A stretch of 64,000 nt of DNA from Timema cristinae (taxonomy: Eukaryota > Arthropoda > Insecta > Phasmatodea > Timematidae). Position numbers and translations under genes: made by a program. Positions within the stretch are counted from its first letter, which is position 1; each line of letters begins with the position of its first letter. A model generated the notes under the pieces. That model saw nothing but the letters and a program-made list of their open reading frames with translations. It had not been told where the DNA came from and did not search any database. The stretch lies in NCBI GenBank assembly GCA_039000515.1, contig JBCFYV010000012.1, positions 5,089,007 through 5,153,006 of the forward strand, read 5' to 3'. Shown one piece after another: positions 25,363 through 36,338 of the stretch.

Positions 25363-25770
25363 AGATATCATATTCTGAAAATGACACCTGGACACGGGAA
25401 TCTAACCGGGACCTTTGGCCTAGTACGAGAATGCTCTAACCACTGAGCTATCCAGGAATAGTCCCGTACCCATGGTAATTCTTCACTCATATTTTAAGGC
25501 AGAGTCTGTGATGGACGTGCGGAAATCGTCGGCTACAAATGTGTGATTTTATTGAGATCACGAGCTATCAGATAACGCAGTCACCTTCGACTCGGTAGTT
25601 GGCTTATTGTTGCCACTTGTACAGTACCTAAAATATGAGTTAAGAATGGCCATGCGATAGCATGACTCCTGGATAACTCAGTGGTTAGAGCATTGTCGCA
25701 CAAGCCAAAGGTCCTGGGTTCGTTTCCGTGTCCAGGTGTGATTTTTCAATTTTCAGAAGAAGATCATAAA
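25363..25770. mobile_element. inverted-repeat element with divergent tRNA-like arms
   Basis: The left arm (25363-25500) is the reverse complement of the right arm (25625-25770). Each arm contains a tRNA-like sequence whose 5' end faces the centre: minus from about 25456 to 25388, plus from about 25668 to 25738. The right copy has A-box-like TAACTCAGTGGTTAGAGCA and B-box-like GGGTTCGTTTCC, and its ends CCTGGA/TCCAGG can pair as an acceptor stem. Outside the tRNA-like parts the arms also share TCATATTTTA and a CATGG segment, so the symmetry is not limited to the tRNA parts. The centre (25501-25624) is unique. Confidence 0.72.
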
Positions 25771-26375
25771 AATGTTTATTTATGGCTATAAATGGAAATT
25801 GTTGGTGATTAACTATAAAGGTAATAAGGGTTTTATTACATGTGATTTTTTGTAGCTTTTTCATTCTCTTTCCTTGTCAGCAATGGCATATTACATCCTT
25901 CTTGCCCCTTAAAATAAGTCATTATTAGCTCTTATTTTTAAGCTAGTAATTAAAATTTCATACTAATACTGATTTCAAGCAATATATTCCAGGGGAGTAA
26001 TGGAAACGAAGTAGAGAGGTTAAGTGGGAGGAATACAAACAGCAATGGATAAATAGGCACTTTGGGAAGCATTTGTAATCCCATAGAGTGTTCTCTATCT
26101 GGGAATGGGGAAAATTTATTTTCTGGGTGTTGCTTAAAACAAGTGAGGGTTTTACTGAGAGCTCAAACCAAATAAATCGTGCAAATCAATTTGCTGATAG
26201 CTATTGGTACTGGTTATGAGACAAGTGTTCGTCTGTATCGTGTACAACTAGAAACTTTGTTAATTCATGGTCTACTGCTGGATATATATTACATCTTATC
26301 TAACGAGATAAAGTCAGTAACATTCGTGAAAACATATTTTTTTTAGTTTTTGTTAGTAAATAATTAAGTCAAAAG

Positions 26376-26960
26376 AAATGGGGATTCCAAAAAATGAAGA
26401 TCTGCTGAAAATAAAAGTTGAAAACGTAGAAAGAATTGAACACTTCAAATATACGGGAACTCTGCTGACACAAAATGTCTAATGCACTAAGGAAACTATG
26501 TCAAGAATCAGCATGGCCGAGGAATCTTTCAAAAACAAAAGTTTACTGCTGAACAGCAAATTGAGTTTGTAATTGATGAATAAGCTGATGAAATGGTACA
26601 TTTGGAGCATCGCACTGTATGGAACAGTTGACTCTTAGGAAGAGGGAAAAAAAATGCTTGGAAAGCTTTGAAATGTGGTACTGGTGAAGACTTGAGAAGA
26701 TCAGGGGAACAGACAGGGTGACAAATGAAGAAGTCTTAAAAAGTGTAGGTGAGAAGAGAAACATTATGGATGTGATACTTCAGTACATAGCAAACTGGTT
26801 CAGGCACATCCTCAGGAGGAACTGTCTTCTGCATGACGTCAGAGAGGAAGGGAAAGAGGAGCTTAGGAAGAAGAAGTGTTCAAATATTGGATGACTGAAG
26901 GGAATGAGATAATTCTGGGAGCTGAAGGAGGAGGCAGAGGACAGGGCGCATTGGTGTTCT
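26376..26960 (+). pseudogene. non-LTR retrotransposon, reverse transcriptase C-terminal end
   Basis: In shifting frames: VENVERIEHFKYTGTLLT, ETMSRISMAEESFKNK, LLLNSKLSL, WSIALYG, then VTNEEVLKSVGEKR, GHILR-like FRHILRRN, and a lysine/arginine-rich end with MLDDxxEG and ELKEEAEDR. This is the thumb and C-terminal region seen in arthropod LINEs (K-LGS-LT-EDG...WS-ALYGSE-W...GH-LR...). The 5' end is missing and several stops occur. I cannot assign a clade. Confidence 0.82.
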
Positions 26961-26964
26961 AAGT

Positions 26965-28670
26965 TAACTTACAAAAGGAATGGAACTATTATTTCATGGT
27001 TTTTAAATATGAATTAATTATAAAGTACTATTTAATAAGGAACAAAAAGTTATGCAGGTCGGTGTTTAATCATCCCTGTGAACTAGCTTAAATCAAGTCT
27101 TATAACTTTAGGTAAGTAGAATACTTATGATGTAGCGTTTTTCAAGTTTGTGCGTAGGACTTTTAGGAAGAAGTATCATTTTTACTTCATGACCAGGCAC
27201 ATTTTATAATTATATGAATCAGTTTTGGAAGTAGGGAAGGGGTAGAAGAGTTTACCAAGGTAATCGATAACAATGCGATATAAAAGTTTTCTTGCTGCTC
27301 CTGGGGATATCCATCCAACACAGCTCGCTCAATTTAACACGTATTTACCTTTTCCAACACCTTAACTTCTGGGTAGATGATTCAGTACTTCATGATAGTA
27401 TTAAATTCTGGCTTCTGCCGTTGTTAACAGGAGGAATATATAATATAGATATGTTACATACAATTGCAAGAAAATCGTACTTCATACCATTACACAACCA
27501 TCTTACACCATCACTCACAATTCACAATCCCACAAAAGCATAATCTACATACATCCCCCATACTCCATTTTAAGAGAAGATGCTCATTCATATCTACCCC
27601 GAGAACCGGTGTTCTTATTTATAATCAAATAACACAGGGTAAATAATTAATAATTATACATTTATACAGTTTCACTTTATATATTAGCCCATTGTATCAC
27701 GAGGATAAGTACTTGAAGCGGTGACCTGTAAATCGCAAAGCAAAACTAGCCTAATCACTCCCAGCCATCTTAATCTATCTGTCAAGCAGGTCTGGAGTAA
27801 GGTGAGAGCCTAACGATGTCTTAATGTGGATTCACACGTTCACTGAAAAATAAGAGAAAACAGATATGGTCACACGGTGATTTATACACCAATGACATAA
27901 TATAAGAGCATTATGCATTATCATTTTGAAAAAAACTTGAAGCTGTTTCAACTTTTTAGATTCGGTGGGACGTCATATGCATGGGAGATCCACACAAATT
28001 TCAAAAACAAACTCAACCAGTGCACTTATATCTACGAATCAAATACAAACAGACAGCTGCGCTTACAGTTGTTAAGAGATTGGAAATAGATCGTTAAATG
28101 GAAAGAGGGTTTGTCGTTCTCTTTCTGTTTTATTTTTCACGACACAAAAATAGTTAATATGAAAACAGTCATCGTTACATTAATCTTAAGAAACTGTGAA
28201 TCCACTAGAAAACAAAATATGATTATACTCTGATTTTAGTCAGGTATTTTGATTATCTATTGGTTGGTCGTAATAGGACCTTCACTCTCTGTTGTAAAAG
28301 AGGTAAAGTCACGTTTGCACCTCTACAACCTGTGCCTAAGGCAATCTAGCAGCTCCTGACAGGCAATGACAAACCGGCCAAAGATTACAGGCAACTTAAA
28401 TACCACTACAAGTTCTCCCTGGTATTTTCCCACTTCAATGGCTTGAATAATCAGAGGGATAAGTTCCTTTTTACATAATATACATCGTTATGTTGACCAT
28501 TTAACTTAAGGTTACGTCAGGACCGAGGTCAAAACCTATCACAGTATAATCTGTTGTATATCTTAGGTGTTGAGATGGTGAAGATAATCCATTGCCAATA
28601 GCACGACTCTTGCTAGCTAAAGATTATAGCTAGACTTAAGGCCATAATCAGTCAAGTTAACTTGTAATCA
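26965..28670. other. no gene recognised
   Basis: Short overlapping plus-strand open frames at 27292-27646 have no domain. Parts of 28.3-28.6 kb may belong to the Helitron. Confidence 0.5.
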
Positions 28671-28671
28671 C

Positions 28672-29810
28672 ATGCATCGCAATATATGTACTAGGATAAC
28701 ATGCGAGGAGGTTGACGCTCGACAGAAAGGGGAACGACCCAGAAAGGTAATCATGTCCATAAAAACCGTCATGGGTATGGACCTAAATATATTTAACATT
28801 ATTGTGGCCCAAAACGATGTTACTGTTGTCTTTGTTGGTGAAGAGCCGTCTATGAGGAGATACCTTTAGGTTTACCCCATTGATTATCCTGTTAAATCCA
28901 TTAACAATCTTTCACCTGAAGCTGATTCGTTTAATTTTCCTAGAGGAAAGCCTGGCTTTTAAATTGGTTTGTTACATGCTGTTTATCTCAGTGAGACCAG
29001 ACACACTGTTACGTGCATCTAGTTTTACATGTACACCTCATGGTAACAGTAATTCTCTGTGTTACGTCATTCAGTAAAGCTATCCCAAAAGTATGTAGTA
29101 GACGCTTATTGCAAGGACTGGGGCTTTGGTTCATCAAACTTAACTGATAAAAATTCCATGTAGATGAGTACCAAATGTTCTTTACTCACCTTGAAGTTGC
29201 TGCAAGAAAAAAAAAGTCCAGTTGGTAAAGTTGTAATCTTACTATCCTCTTTTTAGGGCTCTTCACACCAGATTCATCAGCCTTTCCAAGAATTGATCGC
29301 TATAATAAGGAACTTTCTAAGTCCAATCTATTCGTTATCGTAATGTGTATCCCCAAATTACCTTAAATTCTTTTAGCCCCACGTGGGTCAAATAACCTGA
29401 ACATTATCGAGATAGGATTTTCAGAGTCTTCAAGGCAAAGCTATAATTAATCATTGATGATATAAATGTCAAACAAATCTTTGGAGTGTGTGTCGCCTAC
29501 ATCTATTACATTGAATTTCCAAAACGTGGACCTTCACACTACCATCTCTTGGTGTTCTCCCATGAGCGTAATAAATTGGAAACTCCAGAGGCTGCTTATA
29601 GACTAATAAGAGTGACCATTTCTTCTCAAACTAAAGAACCTATGTTGCATGAATTGGTAAAGTCACAAATAATACAAATGAGAACTGGCCAGCAATCTCC
29701 ATGATACAGGGAAGGAAAACGCAGTTTTAATTTTCCTAAGGCGTTTGTTCAGTACAAAAGGGCCAATGACGGAAAAGTTCTTTAAATCATTAAAAAATAC
29801 TTATGGTTAT
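28672..29810 (+). pseudogene. Helitron Rep domain remnant, frameshifted
   Basis: Pieces in plus frames follow Helitron replicase order. First comes DVTVVFVGEEPSMRR with YPIDYPVKSI and SPEADSFNFPRGKPG (28816-28960). Next is GKVVILLSSF near 29224, then SNLFVIVMCIP (29316-29350). The third block is FGVCVAYIYYIEFPKRGPSH followed by YHLLVF (29480-29554). Last come EPMLHELVKSQII and REGKRSFNFPKAFV. The HUH two-histidine motif is H-Y-H at 29537-29545. Helitron Rep starts rolling-circle transposition. The two-tyrosine motif and the helicase are not seen, and stops and frame changes show the gene is dead. Helitron TC...CTRR ends were not located. Confidence 0.82.
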
Positions 29811-29858
29811 TATTATTTAGTGCTCGTTTTAAATATACATTGCATGTCTTTATTTCAG

Positions 29859-29936
29859 TTCTCCCGAGGCCTGCTGGAGACACTTCACAGTCAATATGCA
29901 GCTTTGCTGTCCATTTTCTCAACAAACAATAAGTAA
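29859..29936 (+). other. possible short terminal exon
   Basis: A good acceptor (ATGTCTTTATTTCAG ending at 29858) is followed by 25 codons, FSRGLLETLHSQYAALLSIF then STNNK, and TAA. A poly(A)-like AATAAA is at 30074-30079. No upstream exon was found and the peptide is not recognised. It may be chance just after the Helitron remnant. Confidence 0.2.
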
Positions 29937-31249
29937 TAATTTGAAACAATGACGTTTGATCTGTTATAAAGAGGTCGGCCAACTTTATGACACGTCTCAC
30001 GTATTTTTTCAACATAAACATAAGAAACACAAATATTTTCATATCCAGATACCATATGATTCTTCGCTTCAAAAATAAAAAAATCCAGTCCCAACCAACA
30101 TAAACATTACTTTGGGCTAGTGTATGATATCGCTTATAGCCGCTTATATATACGAGTAATAGCTGAAAAAATCACAGATAAATATAAATAAATAAATATC
30201 TAATGTTGTATGTTTCTAAACACAAGAATTTCAAAGAGCTAGAAAGCTTAAATTTTGTAAAGTATTAAAGAAACCACTTAAGGTATGATCAAAAATGAAA
30301 GATCCAAAGGCTCTTAAATAACAAAAATTGTATGAAATATTAACTTTTTTGAGTTCATCAATTTCATTAATTTTTATGCCAGATTTACTTTAAGACAACA
30401 GATTTACAGCAGAAGTTTCAAACTCTAATCCAAATATAAATTACAGATTATTATACAGTGACCAGGTTGTATAGTTTTGTTGTATTGTATCCATATTAGA
30501 TCGTAAAAATATGTTTGACAAATGTAAATGTTTACAGCTGACAAAAAGATTTTTGTTTAATATTTGTTATTATAAATAAAACTAATGTTTTGTAGAAATT
30601 CACGTTCCACCGAAATAAATTAAAATGTTATTATCTGTTACTTTGGAGGCAGGCTACATTCATGTTAACACTACCTTTGTTTTATGATAGAGGACACGGT
30701 GGAAATGTTTTTTGTTTAACTCCGTAAAAGTCAGGATAAAAAACTTCTTAAGGTAGATTGTACACACCGATTGCTCTAATAACTATCTGTGTCGTTAATA
30801 GAAACATTTAACGCCAGCATGGCGAGATATAATAGTGAGGCTCTCATCATAGAAGACAAACTGTTCATACAGAATGAGGCAACAATAAACCGAGTCATGG
30901 ACTAGCTTAAGTCAATCAACTGTTGCAGAATATAATGAATAGTCATTTCCTTCTCAGGAGAAAAGTCTTCCTACTTGGAAGTGGCTTCACGCAATATTTG
31001 CCAGTTCCTCCACATTTTAATAGAATAGCAATACACAGTTCAGCATTAAATACTCTCAGGTGAGGCAGGAGCTTCAAATTTTACGGTTAAACAATGATAT
31101 ACGGCAATTGACTGTAAAATACAGTGAGTAGATTATCAAATTGGGTGATGAACTAAAAAACAGTCACAGCTTTAAAGAAAATATAATATAATTGTCAAAG
31201 AATTCCCGCCCGTAAACAGTAGTGTACCTAATGTAAGTAAACGACTTTT
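29937..31249. other. no feature recognised
   Basis: AT-rich unique sequence. Minus-strand open frames near 29.8-30.1 kb are antisense and unfamiliar. Confidence 0.55.
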
Positions 31250-32010
31250 CACGTTGGAAGACATCACACCTTGTCAGGTCAGCAGTCATCCTTGGGGAAC
31301 ACTCCTCTAACCCATCATGACTGTGTCCTCCACTTAAGGGGGATGAACTCTGGCTGTCATCAGCCCCAGAGAGCTGTGAGCCTCCTCTCCCTCTGCCTTG
31401 GCCGAATAACTTCAGCGGCAGGAGTTAGTCCCTCCTTTCAGTAATTGCCAAATACTTACGTAAGATAGTTAAGACACAACCTAGGAATCGTTTAATAGTA
31501 AGAGCTATAACATAAGTCAGCATTTAAGGGAGTCATAAAACTGTCTAGGAATCATCCTGAAGAGGGTTTTCAACCCAAGCCCATAACCATTTCCCCCTTG
31601 CCCCCTCACGTCCCGTTTGTAACCTCAGAGGAAGTAAGAATCTTAGCCTTAGAAATCACCGTAAAACATCTTTCAGTCTAAGTTTCCCAGCAGGGGTCTC
31701 GTAGATGTGGTCAGACCAGCCTTCCCCGAAGGTAAAAACTATCAACCGCTTTTGCGTCTGGCGATTTGTTGAGCCTCCCTCCCCCAGTCACTCCCACACA
31801 GAAGACCTTTACACAGATTTAGCCGTCCATCAGAGAAACCTACTGTACGTTGGTTAAAAGCCGTCATGAAAGGGAAATCAGTAAGGATTTGTACAGGATT
31901 CCTGCAGGCTAGCCAGGAAGCCCTGATCCTAGCCAGGCCAAGGCAATTTCCCCGAGAGAGAGCACCTCTCAAACTTATGGGCTTTCAACCCCGACCCGGA
32001 GCTATCCCCC
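31250..32010. other. GC-richer block of unknown origin
   Basis: Clearly richer in G and C than its surroundings, for example CCCCAGAGAGCTGTGAGCC and CAGGCTAGCCAGGAAGCCC. Open frames on both strands are short and unfamiliar. CAAGCCCATAACC (about 31578) and CTTATGGGCTTT (about 31974) are inverted. It may be the end or untranslated part of an unrecognised element or an exon; I cannot say which. Confidence 0.5.
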
Positions 32011-32054
32011 TAGAATATAAGTATCAGAGGAAATATTTACACATGGCTTTATAG

Positions 32055-33384
32055 TTCACGAAACATTAATTTAGGTTGAACCTAAGTTCAATTTCGAAAC
32101 TGTATACACCGCCTTCCTGTGCCCACATACTAACGAAGCTGTTAAAATAAATAGAGATGTATTACATATTTTAGAAGGAAGGAGAGGTCCATTGTTACAT
32201 TAATGTGAATTCAGTCGATTGTGAGAATGGACAAGGACAAAATATCCAGCAGATATTTTAAATATTTTTACAATTTTGGGAATGCTACCCCACAAGTTAA
32301 ACTTAAAAATACAATACTGCTCTTTAGGAACTAAACAAGGTAATTGCAATGGAACCCGCTTAGTCACGAAAAAAATTGAATACACGTCTAACCATTGCAT
32401 CAACTTTTTAAAAGATTATCCTAAGGAAAAATATGTTTGATACTTAAAATTGATTTGGCCCCTATACACCCCATCATCCCCTTTATTATGAGAGACAGTT
32501 CCCATTTAAACTGGTGTTCTTGATGACTATTAATATGTCACGAGGTGAAACATTGGATAGGATTGGTATTTATTTGCCCAAGCTCGTTTTCAACCATGGA
32601 AAACTGTACGTGGATTTTTATAGGGTGTGTAGTTCAACAACAACAAGTATTAAATAAAGTATACCATAGATCAAATTATACAACACTAATATAAAAAACA
32701 TGGACTAAAAAAAAAATTTATTTGATAAAAATATAATGATTTTATTTCACTCTCACTTTATCCATTCTTACTTAGAAGACTTAACTAATAGAACTAGATG
32801 TTTTAACAGCTAACCCAACCTAAAAAGGGGGTAGCATTCCATGCGTTTACCAAGGCGATGTTTTGTTAGGTTAGTTAATATTTTTTTAATCAACAAGTCA
32901 TAGAAAAGCTTAAAATCTAATATTATAATTTACATTTAACAATAGTTTTTTAAAATTGGCTTTAAAAGGTGTATTTTAGCATAAAGAGGTGTTAGTTGAA
33001 ATTTAGTTAGGGAGGGGGCACAGACCTCTTTACATCCCACCTTTCCTCTTCCTGGCTACGTTCCTGCTCATACCAACAGTGCATTGGTTTGACTATTTGA
33101 ACTTCATATCTGTTTTGTGTATAATAGAGTCTTGAACATTTTCTAACAAAGTTCATAGTTTCAATATTCTAACATCAAATGTGTGGTAAAACGGGAGTTA
33201 ATTTCAGCTTGCACCATTAAAGGCTCAATTAGAAGGTTGGCACAGTTTTACTGGTGCTAAATAAGTTGATGCTCGAATTTAATGGCGTTGCAGGTTATTA
33301 TTGGTTAATCTCAAGCAATTATAGGACAAATATCAAAGTTGTACCCCAAACTGTTAACTTAGCATTCAGTGAACGATAAACCAA
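32055..33384. other. no gene; possible eroded hAT end
   Basis: CCTCTTCCTGGCTACGTTCC near 33048 looks like an eroded hAT right end, but the terminal CCACTG and a left partner are absent. Confidence 0.3.
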
Positions 33385-33460
33385 AATTCACATTGATGCC
33401 GAGATTTAACCCGTATCCATTTATCAATAGTAAAACGCTCTACCATCTAAGCTGAGACGT
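33385..33460 (-). mobile_element. tRNA-like SINE head relic
   Basis: The complement has A box TCAGCTTAGATGGTAGAGCG and a B-box-like GGGTTAAATCTC. No clear body. Confidence 0.45.
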
Positions 33461-33602
33461 AGGACTTAGCAACAGTCAGTCCCCACAGTAGTGAGTACGG
33501 GTACAAAAGCGTCAGTTTCTCTCAAATTGGCTTGATTAGTGCCGGAAATATTGGATCTTGAATTCAATATGTATGTGAAAAGTTATTTGTATGTTTGTGT
33601 GT

Positions 33603-33830
33603 TACACGCGTCTTACTACCCATCCGCGTGTTACATAGGCCTATATATACACACAGAGGTTGGGACAAAGAAGGTATTATTTAGAAGAACTGTACCCAGG
33701 TTTACGCGGAATATAATTTAGGTAGAAAAACCTTAGTACACCCCGGCCATGACTCAAACATCGACTTCCACCTCACCGGACAACCAGACCATACGAGTTT
33801 GTCTTTTAGCCCATGTGCCCACTATGTGGG
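33603..33830 (-). mobile_element. SINE-A copy
   Basis: Tail complement GCGTCTTACTACCC, body TACCCAGGTTTACGCGG, head ACTCAAACATCGACTTCCAC. Diverged, near full length. Confidence 0.75.
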
Positions 33831-34024
33831 CTAGATTTTAACTAAATGATTTCTCAGTCTCCCTCCACGAAAATGAATAAACTCTTCCTGAATCTAACTT
33901 TCTAGTTCTTACTCTCATTATTCTAAGATACGCTTATAGTCGGAAGAATAACAAACTCAAACTACCAATAAAAAACGATCAAAATTGGAATCCACAATTC
34001 CCGCACTAATGTGAAAATGGTCTA

Positions 34025-34190
34025 GATCTCAAACTTATCTTCTCTGGTTTAATGGTGACGGGGAGATCGGAGTTCAAATCACGGTTGGGTTTGCTGAGGA
34101 TCGTTATTACTTCACGGTAACAAGGGTACATTTCCTCTTATTCCAACCTTCCTCATATCTACCCAGATAGTGTAAATAGGCCGAACGGAT
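34025..34190 (+). mobile_element. SINE-A copy
   Basis: Head GACGGGGAGATCGGAGTTCA, body with TAACAAGGGTACATTTCCTC, and a degraded tail AGGCCGAACGGATA. Confidence 0.7.
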
Positions 34191-34859
34191 ATTTAGATTC
34201 GACTGTACATCTTGAAGTTTTGCAAATCTCTTTTCCAAGTAATACTATGTTTTATCACCTCACCAAAAGTGCGCTACTTTAGTAGCTAGGGCAGTCATCA
34301 CATCAACCCCTCTCGCCCCTCTTATACCATCCTCCCTTTCGGAGTGTACTTGCATTCCACAGTTAATCCAGGCAGCCACCAATCACCCCTCTCCCCAATC
34401 ATTTCAACTTTGTTGCTTGCTACTAAACAAAAGAAGAGCCATCACCGATGTACTCTCCAAGGAGTGATGCCGAGTTTTTAGCCACATATCGGGGTTTGAT
34501 AGAATGACGTCCAAAGCCAAAGGACAAGGGTTAGAACCCTCGTAAAAGAATATTTTTATGAGATATCTTAGGAAATCGTCATTTACAATAAATTTTGATA
34601 TTTTTTTGGTTTATCTAGTATTATAAAAATATATAAAAATATATTTTCTTCCTTATATTAAAAAAAGCCCTTTCTATTTGTTTTTATCACTTGTTGATCA
34701 CCTCTCCCGCATCCGACTGATCTCGATCTCCCACTCACCCCTCACGCGGGGTCAGTGGAAGGCCGAGAGGCAGTGCAGCGAGAGAGGTAACCGGTAATGA
34801 TTATTATTCGTTCCATTTAAAGAATACATGAGGGTGCTTAAGTATTAAAACAATCAAAT

Positions 34860-34992
34860 ATTTATTCTTCTGAATCAAGTTCCTGACGTTCCCCGTCCTC
34901 GTCCACGCCATCAAGAGATGGACCCGCCGCCACCACCTCTCGAGGGCTGGAACAGGTAGGTCGGTGCTGGAACTGGTGGCGGCGGGATGAAA
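34860..34992 (-). other. GC-rich segment with inverted repeat and short acidic open end
   Basis: CCCGCCGCCACCA and TGGTGGCGGCGGG form a 13-bp inverted repeat about 36 bases apart. On the minus strand one frame reads SSPREVVAAGPSLDGVDEDG then ERQELDSEE and a TAA near 34862, with AATAAATA just after. It could be the 3' end of a small exon or of a transposase. It is unrecognised. Confidence 0.35.
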
Positions 34993-35399
34993 TAGAAAAA
35001 ACTAAATGAAAACACCACTTGGTTATAGGTGATAGGATGTTAAAAAAAATTGAACTATCTTAAAAAAATTAATGAGCCAGGAAAAAGTGTCCAAAGTTGA
35101 CGTAAAATTGCAATATTTTAAAATTTATCTCAATGAAATAGAATGCACCCACTGTACGCCTACTTCACTTTACAAATACTGTTCACCTTTTTTGAACATC
35201 TAACTAACAAAAACATTGTATTCTAAGGTATAAAAAAAAATCTGGATTAAATAAAAGACGGTAAACTATGTTTACATATAAAATAATCTATTTATTATTG
35301 TTATAAAATGATTTTAAACTATCTAGAACGCTTTTCTTTTTTATTGCTACGTTTAGTACACAGGTTATTAACGACATAGTTTTTTAAATTAATTTAGTT

Positions 35400-35645
35400 A
35401 ACACCATGTCTTACTACCCGTTCGGATTATAACCTATGTAATAATTACAATAATGATTTAGGGATTAGGAGTATTTAATTGAGAGGGAGTGCACCCAAAT
35501 TTGCGTGAAAGGAAAGTGTAAACACGTTTTAAAGAAAACCCTCCTCTGTCCACCCAACCATTATTCGAACCTCTATCTCCCTGTCATCGGCAGTCTAGTC
35601 TACTGCGAGATTCAAACCTCGACCACTCTGTCCATGGCGATCAAG
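35400..35645 (-). mobile_element. SINE-A copy
   Basis: Tail complement ATGTCTTACTACCCGTTCGG, body CACCCAAATTTGCGTG, head CAACCATTATTCGAACCTCT and CTCCCTGTCATCGGCAG. Near full length, just upstream of repeat E copy 1. Confidence 0.85.
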
Positions 35646-35699
35646 CCAACGGCTCTACCTGTAGAACACCACTGCAGGTAACTAAGCTTTGTAAACAAA

Positions 35700-35997
35700 T
35701 ATTTACTCTTTCTCTTTACACCTCGAAGAGACAGTTGTTTTCGCAATGCCACCTATCCATCTTTCTGTACCTCGGGTTGGAGTCGAAACTATTCTACAGA
35801 TTGGGCTATAATTTGGTATCTGGGGTTTTAATAAGGTCCCGCCGAGTTTAAAAAAAAATAGATATCTAACCCTAAATTTAAGAGAGTAAAACGATTTTCT
35901 CGAATTTCGCTCTAACGTTTTTGAATTAATTTTATATTTAGAAACTTCATTACTATGACAAGATGTGAATTCTCATTTTATCAATGGACATGACTTT
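35700..35997 (+). repeat. repeat E, copy 1, left part (split by copia)
   Basis: Matches the intact copy at 44.84-45.45 kb: TCTGTACCTCGG, GAAACTATT, TTGGTATCT, TTTTCTCGAATTTCGCT, and ACAAGATGTGAATTCTCATTT. The match runs up to the copia element. It resumes at 40048, so the two parts were one repeat before insertion. Confidence 0.8.
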
Positions 35998-36190
35998 TGA
36001 AAACGTGCCACCACAGGTTTTTAAAACGTTTACTCTATGAACATCAAACATTACCGGATTGAAAAGTTTATTAACCGAAATATTAATATGAACTAACAAA
36101 AATAAATACATATCAGACAAGAATATACTATAAACAGAACTACCAAAATATACATAAATAATGAATAAATGTTAAATTTCTATACCAACA
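35998..36190 (-). repeat. copia element 3' LTR
   Basis: 193 bp copy of the 5' LTR. It is preceded on the minus strand by a purine-rich stretch GAGGCGAAG directly against the LTR start (36191-36199), which is the expected polypurine tract. Confidence 0.9.
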
Positions 36191-36338
36191 CTTCGCCTCA
36201 ATTTAACATGCATTAAATGTGCACTGAGAGGAAGCAAATGTGTTAAACATGGATGAATCCTAATATTGGGTGCAAGAAACAAAGGTGTGAAGGGAGGTAA
36301 ATGTCGTGAACTTGGAGGAATATATAATCTATGATGCA

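Noticed and set aside
25668..25740. Functional tRNA gene
   Set aside because: The acceptor ends pair, but the anticodon and T stems have mismatches, and the sequence is part of an inverted-repeat element.
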